Shown here: positions 58,958 through 64,000 of the stretch, in pieces
Layout: each line of letters starts with the position of its first letter
Numbering within the stretch: the stretch's first letter is position 1
Position numbers and translations under genes: made by a program
DNA from: JBFAPK01 sp040676675
Lineage (GTDB): Bacteria > Actinomycetota > Actinomycetes > Mycobacteriales > Micromonosporaceae
Assembly: GCF_040676675.1 (NCBI RefSeq)
Contig: NZ_JBFAPK010000003.1
Coordinates: 124,001 to 188,000 of the forward strand
Direction of reading: 5' to 3'
Length of the DNA stretch: 64,000 bases
Notes under the pieces: model-generated
What the model was told of the DNA's origin: nothing
Seen by the model: only the letters and a program-made list of their open reading frames with translations
The model's database searches: none

Positions 58958-61171
58958 ATGCCGGACACCGCACCACGGACCCCCGTCAACCGCGTCGACG
59001 GCCGGCTCAAGGTCACCGGCGGGGCCCGGTACGCGGCGGACCAGCTCGACGACCGGCCCGTGCACGGGTACCTGCTGCTCAGCACGGTCGGGCGGGGCAG
59101 CGTACGGGCGATGGACGTCGCCGCGGCCGAGCGCTCCCCCGGGGTGCTGGCCGTCTTCACCCCGGCGCGACCGCTGCGGCTGCTGGGCCGGGGCAACGCG
59201 TTCCTGATCGGGCACGACTGGCTGCCGTTGCAGGACGCCGAGGTCCGCTACCACGGGCAGGTGATCGGGCTGGTCGTGGCGGAGACGTTCGAGCAGGCCC
59301 GCGACGCCGCCGCGCTGGTCGGGGTCGAGTACGCGGCGCGGCCCCCGGCGGCCTCCTTCCCCGACGGCATCGCCCGCGCCACCGACCCGGGGCGGGTCAA
59401 CGGTGAGCCGTCGGTGCTGTCGCTGCTCGCCGACGGGGTCGGCTCGATCGACGAGGCCCTCGCCACCAGCGCGGTGACCGTCTCCGCCACCTACACCCAG
59501 CCGATCAAGCACCACAACGCGATGGAACCGCACGCGACGGTGGCGGTCTGGCGCGACGGGGACCTCACGGTCTACCACGGTACGCAGAGCGCGTCGCTGA
59601 CCGCCGGGGCGCTCGCCACCGCGCTCGGGGTGGAGCCGGCCCGGGTACGCGTCGTCAGCCCGCACGTCGGCGGCGGCTTCGGTAACAAGATCCCCACCTG
59701 GGCGCATCCGCTGCTCGCCGCGGCGGCGGCCCGGGAACTCGGCCGGCCCGTCAAGGTGGTGCTCACCCGGGAGCAGACCTTCACGGTCACCGGCCACCGT
59801 TCCGCGGTACGGCAGACGGTCACGCTCGGCGCGCACCGTGACGGCCGGCTCGTCGCCGTCCGGCACGAGGCGTACGCCAGCCAGTCCAGCTCGGGCGGGA
59901 CGTTCGAGGCGTCCCCGCACACCACCTCGCGCTACCTCTACCGGTCCGAGAACATCCACCTCAGCCAGCGGATCGTCACCCTCGACGTGCCGCCGCCGAC
60001 GTGGATGCGCGCGCCCGGGCAGGAGTCCGGCTCGTTCGGGCTGGAGACCGCCCTCGACGAACTCGCCGCCGAGCTGGGCGTCGACCCGGTGACGCTGCGG
60101 ATGACGAACTACGCCACCGTCTACGCCGGGCGCGGCGTGCCCTGGTCGAGCAAGCACCTCGACGAGTGCTACCGCGTCGGCGCGCGGCGGTTCGGCTGGT
60201 CCCGGCGGGAGGCCGCCCCGCGCCGGGTCACCGACGGCGAGTGGCTGGTCGGGATGGGGATGGCGACGGCCGCGTACCCGGCGGAGCGCTTCGCGGCCTC
60301 GGTGAGGGTACGCTTCGCCGCCGACGGCCGGGCGACCGTCTCCAGCGCCACCGCGGACCTCGGTACCGGCATGTGGACGGTCCTCGCCGTGCTGGGCGCC
60401 GAGGCGCTCGGCCTCCCGCTCGACCGGGTCCGCCCCGAACTCGGCGACTCGACCCTGGCCCCGAACATCGGGGCGTTCGGCTCGGGCGCCACCGCGAGCA
60501 CCGGTCCCGCCGTGACCGCCGCCGCCGAGGCCGCGAAGGCCGAACTGCTGCGGCTCGCGGTCACCCACGAGCGCTCCCCGCTGTACGGGGCGGACCCCGC
60601 CGCGGTGCGGTACGACGGCGGCCGGCTGGTCGGCCCGGAGCGGCGGATCGGCTTCGCGGAGCTGCTCGGCGCGCTCGGCCTGGCCGGGGTCGAGGCGACC
60701 GGAAGCGCGGCGCCCGGACCGGAGGCGGGGCGCTACGCCTTCACCTCGTTCGGCGCGCACTTCTGCGAGGTACGGGTCAACCGGTTCACCGGCGAGCCCC
60801 GGGTGACCCGGATGACCACCGTGGTCGACGGCGGCGCCATCGTCAACCCGAAGACGGCGCGCGGCCAGATCGTCGGCGGGGTCATCTTCGGCCTCGGCCA
60901 GGCGCTGCTGGAGGGCTCCCACGTCGAGCCGGAGACCGGCCGGATCGCCAACGCCAACCTCGCCGACTACCTGCTGCCCGTCAACGCCGACGTGCCCCCG
61001 GTCGACGTGCACTTCCTGGACTTCCCGGACACCCTGTTCAATCCGATGGGTGCGCGCGGCATCGGCGAGCTGGGTACCGTCGGCGCGGCCGCCGCCATCG
61101 GCAACGCGATCTACAACGCCACCGGCCGCCGGGTGCGCGACCTGCCGATCACCCTGGACAAGCTGCTCTGA
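58958..61171 (+). CDS. Molybdenum hydroxylase molybdopterin-binding catalytic subunit
   Basis: A 737-residue protein from ATG 58958, two bases after the FAD gene stop, with GGAG upstream. Cofactor regions are HVGGGFGNKIPTWAHPLLAA, WMRAPGQESGSFGLETALDE and GSGATASTGPAV; the catalytic Glu is in GARGIGELGTVG near the C-terminus. It hydroxylates aldehydes or N-heterocycles with water as the oxygen source, and the PaoABC-like layout favours aldehydes. No molybdenum cofactor chaperone (paoD/xdhC) is in the operon, so a gene elsewhere must serve it. Confidence 0.94.
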   Translation: MPDTAPRTPVNRVDGRLKVTGGARYAADQLDDRPVHGYLLLSTVGRGSVRAMDVAAAERSPGVLAVFTPARPLRLLGRGNAFLIGHDWLPLQDAEVRYHGQVIGLVVAETFEQARDAAALVGVEYAARPPAASFPDGIARATDPGRVNGEPSVLSLLADGVGSIDEALATSAVTVSATYTQPIKHHNAMEPHATVAVWRDGDLTVYHGTQSASLTAGALATALGVEPARVRVVSPHVGGGFGNKIPTWAHPLLAAAAARELGRPVKVVLTREQTFTVTGHRSAVRQTVTLGAHRDGRLVAVRHEAYASQSSSGGTFEASPHTTSRYLYRSENIHLSQRIVTLDVPPPTWMRAPGQESGSFGLETALDELAAELGVDPVTLRMTNYATVYAGRGVPWSSKHLDECYRVGARRFGWSRREAAPRRVTDGEWLVGMGMATAAYPAERFAASVRVRFAADGRATVSSATADLGTGMWTVLAVLGAEALGLPLDRVRPELGDSTLAPNIGAFGSGATASTGPAVTAAAEAAKAELLRLAVTHERSPLYGADPAAVRYDGGRLVGPERRIGFAELLGALGLAGVEATGSAAPGPEAGRYAFTSFGAHFCEVRVNRFTGEPRVTRMTTVVDGGAIVNPKTARGQIVGGVIFGLGQALLEGSHVEPETGRIANANLADYLLPVNADVPPVDVHFLDFPDTLFNPMGARGIGELGTVGAAAAIGNAIYNATGRRVRDLPITLDKLL

Positions 61172-61288
61172 CCCGACCTGGCCGACACTCACCGGACCGG
61201 CTCCGACCCGGCCTGACCGGCGCCGGGCCGGCCGCCGCTGGCCGGTTGGCAGCGGGGCCGGTTGGCAGAGCGGCCGGGTGGGGGCGGC

Positions 61289-61693
61289 TCAGCGCGCGTC
61301 GGTGACCACGTGGGAGCAGGCGCCGCAGGCCGCGCCGCCCTGCTCGGCGTACCAGCGGCAGCTGCGCCGGATCGCGCAGTGCGGCAACCCGGTCTCGGCC
61401 GCCGGGTTCGTCTGTCGGTACGACTCGACCAGGCGGGCGCCGAGTCCGCAGTGGTCGCCGGTCCAGAACCCGCACGACGACGTCACGCACGGGCCCGCCA
61501 GGCGGTAGCGCGACTCCACCGCGGACTCCGCGTCGGGCAGGCTGGCCAGGGCGGTGGTGGCCGGCAGTTGCGGCGTGACGTAGGCGACCCGCCCCGCCGG
61601 AGTGATCATCCCGAGGAACACCGTGGCGTTCGCCCTCGGCGTGCTCGGGCACATCCGCTCCGGCGGGTGCGCGGACCCGGTCGCGTCGGTCAC
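61289..61693 (-). CDS. Cysteine-rich protein, third gene of Tat operon
   Basis: A 134-residue protein from GTG 61693, overlapping the TGA of the 86-aa gene. Ten Cys occur: RMCPST; CVTSSCGFWTGDHCG; HCAIRRSCRWYAEQGG; ACGACSHV. The last two groups (C-x5-C and C-x2-C) look like a metal or iron-sulphur site. Before them are beta-type segments (TVFLGMITPAGRVAYVTPQL). No signal peptide is seen. The tight coupling to the 86-aa gene suggests the two products act together. The family is not recognised. Confidence 0.78.
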   Translation of the reverse strand: MTDATGSAHPPERMCPSTPRANATVFLGMITPAGRVAYVTPQLPATTALASLPDAESAVESRYRLAGPCVTSSCGFWTGDHCGLGARLVESYRQTNPAAETGLPHCAIRRSCRWYAEQGGAACGACSHVVTDAR

Positions 61694-61950
61694 CGCTGCA
61701 TCCAGAAGCCGATGTCGTTGATCTTGTTGCCGAGGTCGTCCGCCGGGCCGCCATCGAGCACCCACAGCCCGTACCACTCGGGCCGCAGCTTGATGTTCCC
61801 GTGCCCGACGGTGAGCGGATTGCTCAATTTCGCCGAAACGGTGTGCAGGGCGTTCAGTCCCGCCTTCTGGATTTCACCCGCGATGCGCGCTTTCTGCGCC
61901 TCGTCGAGTTCGACCCCGTCCACCACGAACCGGAATTCGCTGCGTGCCAT
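61690..61950 (-). CDS. 86-aa protein, second gene of Tat operon
   Basis: From ATG 61950 (MARSEFRFVVDGVELDEAQK) with GGGAGG 6 nt upstream. Two parts are seen: an N-terminal beta strand plus helix (EAQKARIAGEIQKAGLNALH) and a C-terminal Trp/Gly-rich stretch (RPEWYGLWVLDGG, NDIGFWMQR). The C-terminus runs out in aromatic residues, like a peptide tag or a partner-binding tail. It lies 16 bp after the Tat protein gene and overlaps the Cys-rich gene. It could be a small carrier or substrate protein; this is not established. Confidence 0.75.
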   Translation of the reverse strand: MARSEFRFVVDGVELDEAQKARIAGEIQKAGLNALHTVSAKLSNPLTVGHGNIKLRPEWYGLWVLDGGPADDLGNKINDIGFWMQR

Positions 61951-61966
61951 TCTGGCCTCCCTGTGG

Positions 61967-62725
61967 CTAATACGACTCGGTACCGAGGCCGAGTCGCAGG
62001 CTTGTCCTGGTGAATGTCGCCCAACCCGCCCGGGAGGCGATGTCGGCCGTCTGCCCGGCCCGGCGCAGCGCGCGGTTCGCGTACCGCTGCCAGTCCGCCA
62101 CGGTGGCCTCGCGGTAGCCCCACAGCTCCCGGCAGGCCGCGGCGGCGAAGGCGAGCCGCTCCGGGACACCGGCCGAGCCGGCGGCCCCGTCGGCGACGCG
62201 GATCCCGCCGGCGTCGGGTGTCACGGCCGGGAAGTGGTGGTGCAGGCTCGCGAGCGTGGCCCAGTAGGCGGCGTCGGCGCGGTCGGCGGAGAAGCCGTCG
62301 TGGGCCCGGTCGTCGCGGCGGTACCGGACCCGGACGAGGAGGAAGCCGGCGCCGGCGGGCTCGGCCCGGCCGACCACCTCCACCGGCTCGGCCCAGCCGG
62401 CGGGCGAGTTCGCGGACCAGAAGGCCAGCCAGGCGGCGAGCCGTTCGTGCAGGTCGGCCTGGAACGGCTGGGCCACCAGCGAACCGCCGGGCAGCCGCAG
62501 GACGGCCGTGGCGATGCGGTCGCGGGCGACCATCGGCCCGGCGGCGGCACCGGCGGGCGGTGCGGCGGCGGTACCGGCGGGTGTCGCCCCGGCCGGCCCC
62601 GCGGCGACACCCCCGAGCCCGACCGCCGACACCGACGCGGTACCGATCAACAGCCCTCTACGGCTCAGGGCCGCTCCTCCGGCCGGCGACCCGGCGCGGG
62701 AAATTCCCGATCTCGTTCCGCTCAT
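61967..62725 (-). CDS. Tat-exported protein, first gene of three-gene operon
   Basis: A 252-residue protein from ATG 62725. The signal has a twin-arginine motif (LSRRGLLIGTASVSAVGLGG) and an Ala/Gly/Pro-rich cleavage region. The mature part is Trp- and Ala-rich and mostly helical: LHERLAAWLAFWSANSPAGW, DDRAHDGFSADRADAAYWAT, HHHFPAVTP and AACRELWGYREATVADWQRY. Tat export implies folding, perhaps with a cofactor, before transport. No named family is recognised. It is the first of three tightly packed genes; the next begins 16 bp on. Confidence 0.8.
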   Translation of the reverse strand: MSGTRSGISRAGSPAGGAALSRRGLLIGTASVSAVGLGGVAAGPAGATPAGTAAAPPAGAAAGPMVARDRIATAVLRLPGGSLVAQPFQADLHERLAAWLAFWSANSPAGWAEPVEVVGRAEPAGAGFLLVRVRYRRDDRAHDGFSADRADAAYWATLASLHHHFPAVTPDAGGIRVADGAAGSAGVPERLAFAAAACRELWGYREATVADWQRYANRALRRAGQTADIASRAGWATFTRTSLRLGLGTESY

Positions 62726-62962
62726 CGTCCACCTTCCCCGCTCCGGCACCCCTTGCGCGGAAGCCTAACGAGGAAATCGAATTCGGCGGCCGGGCGTTCT
62801 GTCGCATCGACGACGGCGACCGAACGGAATTCTGATGGCGTTCATGACGGCCCTGTGTCACACCATGTCGGCGACCGGATGAATTCGACTGGAAACGGCG
62901 CACCCGCGATGTACTTCAGCTATTCGCCGAATTTCAGTATGCACCCGGTACGCCCGCGGACA

Positions 62963-64000
62963 TCACTTTCCGGCGTACGGCAGCCACGCCGCCAGCCCGT
63001 CGAGCACCCGGGCCAGCCCGAACTCGAAGAGCCGGTCCAGGTCGAAGTCGAAATCCTCCGTCAGCGCCAGCCGCAGCAGGGGCGAGCCGGTGGCGACCAG
63101 CTCCGCCAGCCGCGCCTCCTGGGTGTCCAACCACTCCTCGTTGGTCAGCCCGGTCTCGCGCTGCGCCTCGATCTCCGGCTCCAGGGCGGTCGCCACACCC
63201 CGCGCGAAACTGAAGATCGTGAGGTGCACGTAGAGCTGCGTCTCCGAGTCGAGCCCGAGCCCGTCCAGCGCGTGCAGTATCCCGTCGGTGATCCCCACGG
63301 CGTTCGGGGCGAGCTGCGGACGGGTGATCGACATGGCCGGGGCCAGCCAGGGGTGGCGGCGGAAGAGGCGCCACTCCAGCCGGGCGATCCGCGCCACCGC
63401 CTCCCGCCAGCCGACCCCGTCGTACGGCGGTACGGGCTCCTCCCCGAGCGCGGCGTCGATCATGTGCAGCACCAGCTCGTCCTTGCCCCCGACGTACCGG
63501 TAGAGCGACATCGTGGCCACGCCCAGCTCGGCGGCGATGCGGCGCATGGAGAGCTCGGCCATGCCGTCGGCGTCGGCGATGGCCATCGCCACGGCGATGA
63601 TCCGGTCCCGACTCAGCTCGCCCTCGCCGCCGGTACGCGGACGCCGGATCCGCTCGGCCGCCGGCGCCGGCCCGACTCCTGAGGCGTGCCCGGTTCCCGG
63701 CGCCCGCCCGGCTCCCGCAGCGTGATCGCTCGCGGTCGCGCGCTCCACCTCCGGTGCGCGGCCGGCCGCCGGGGCACGCTCGGCGGGTCGGAGCGCGGCG
63801 ACGACGGTACCGATGCCGGGGCGCGCCTCGGTCAGCCCCTCCTGCCGCAGCGTCGCGTGCACCTTCGTGGCGGTGGCGATGGCCACGCCCCACTCCTGGC
63901 TGATCCGCCGGGCGGAGGGGACCTGGTCACCGGGGCGCAGCTCACCGGCGACGATGCGGCGCCGGATCTCCTCGACGATGCGCAGGTACGGCGCGTCCGG
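62963..64000 (-). CDS. GntR-TetR double-HTH regulator, 5' end outside window
   Basis: At least 345 residues; the frame is open to the last base of the window, so the start lies beyond it. The first 60 visible residues are a GntR winged helix (YLRIVEEIRRRIVAGELRPG, PSARRISQEWGVAIATATKV, GIGTVVA). A Pro/Ala/Arg linker of about 55 residues follows, then a TetR HTH (SRDRIIAVAMAIADADGMAE, LSMRRIAAELGVATMSLYRY, GGKDELV) and a TetR_C_1-type helical ligand domain ending YAGK. Two DNA-binding modules in one chain suit recognition of two unlike half-sites. The target is unknown; the nearest operon is the Tat trio at 61289-62725. Confidence 0.9.
   Translation of the reverse strand, partial: PDAPYLRIVEEIRRRIVAGELRPGDQVPSARRISQEWGVAIATATKVHATLRQEGLTEARPGIGTVVAALRPAERAPAAGRAPEVERATASDHAAGAGRAPGTGHASGVGPAPAAERIRRPRTGGEGELSRDRIIAVAMAIADADGMAELSMRRIAAELGVATMSLYRYVGGKDELVLHMIDAALGEEPVPPYDGVGWREAVARIARLEWRLFRRHPWLAPAMSITRPQLAPNAVGITDGILHALDGLGLDSETQLYVHLTIFSFARGVATALEPEIEAQRETGLTNEEWLDTQEARLAELVATGSPLLRLALTEDFDFDLDRLFEFGLARVLDGLAAWLPYAGK

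Noticed and set aside
57298..61171. Purine catabolism (xanthine dehydrogenase) operon
   Set aside because: The Tat signal and extra Cys in the FAD subunit fit the periplasmic aldehyde-type enzyme, and no other purine genes are nearby.

Overview
The window is very GC-rich, densely packed DNA from an actinomycete. GTG starts, GTGA and ATGA overlaps between neighbouring genes, twin-arginine signals and many secreted hydrolases and LysR/GntR/TetR/AraC regulators all fit. The protein flavour (27-aa hydrophobic peptide plus 75-aa protein, MoxR/VWA pair, ABC-F pair, P450 with a pentapeptide gene) suggests Micromonosporaceae, most likely Micromonospora or a close relative. That placement is inferred from sequence style, not from a marker gene. 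No rRNA, tRNA, CRISPR array, transposase or phage gene was seen.

Layout. (1) 1-4230, plus strand: a possible minimal RiPP cluster. It holds an ATP-grasp-type protein (5' end outside the window), a cytochrome P450, an 18-bp gene for the pentapeptide MRYNH behind a very strong ribosome binding site, a SAM methyltransferase and an FMN-binding split-barrel protein. MRYNH fits the M-R-Y-x-H form of biarylitide precursors, whose P450 cross-links Tyr to His. (2) 4286-7956, minus strand: three uncharacterised genes around a Cas4/RecB-like nuclease with a four-cysteine pattern, preceded by two palindromes 20 bp apart. (3) 8200-12941: secreted beta-helix protein, voltage-gated-channel-like protein with an unusual pore sequence, and small or secreted unknowns. 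(4) 13116-17963: two extracytoplasmic solute-binding-type proteins, one fused to a VWA domain and neither with a permease, then an SGNH esterase. (5) 18076-21475: two ABC-F ATPases with a leader-like 5' region. (6) 21869-26852: regulator/effector pairs (VOC-LysR, MFS-GlxA) and a ricin-type lectin protein. (7) 26918-32138: sialidase with two LamG domains, sugar dehydrogenase with CBM2, RraA-like protein. (8) 32333-37345: micro-operon of very small genes, DinB-like protein, and the MoxR-VWA pair. (9) 37551-45148: SDR-LysR-methyltransferase group and a 1257-aa subtilase with a divergent TrmB/LuxR regulator. (10) 45213-48884: AAA/TPR pair, DUF4291, CMD-like protein. (11) 49003-51921: GH42 beta-galactosidase and GntR regulator with matching palindromic operators. 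(12) 52072-57133: mycothiol-type protein, AraC regulator, DD-carboxypeptidase, PEBP-like protein, MFS exporter. (13) 57298-61171: three-subunit molybdenum hydroxylase. (14) 61289-64000: Tat-exported unknown with two small partners, and a GntR-TetR double regulator cut by the window end.

Much of the window is a carbohydrate and extracellular-degradation region with local regulators. The two parts that standard annotation would most likely miss or misread are the five-codon peptide gene at 2617 and the operator-controlled nuclease operon at 4286-8014.
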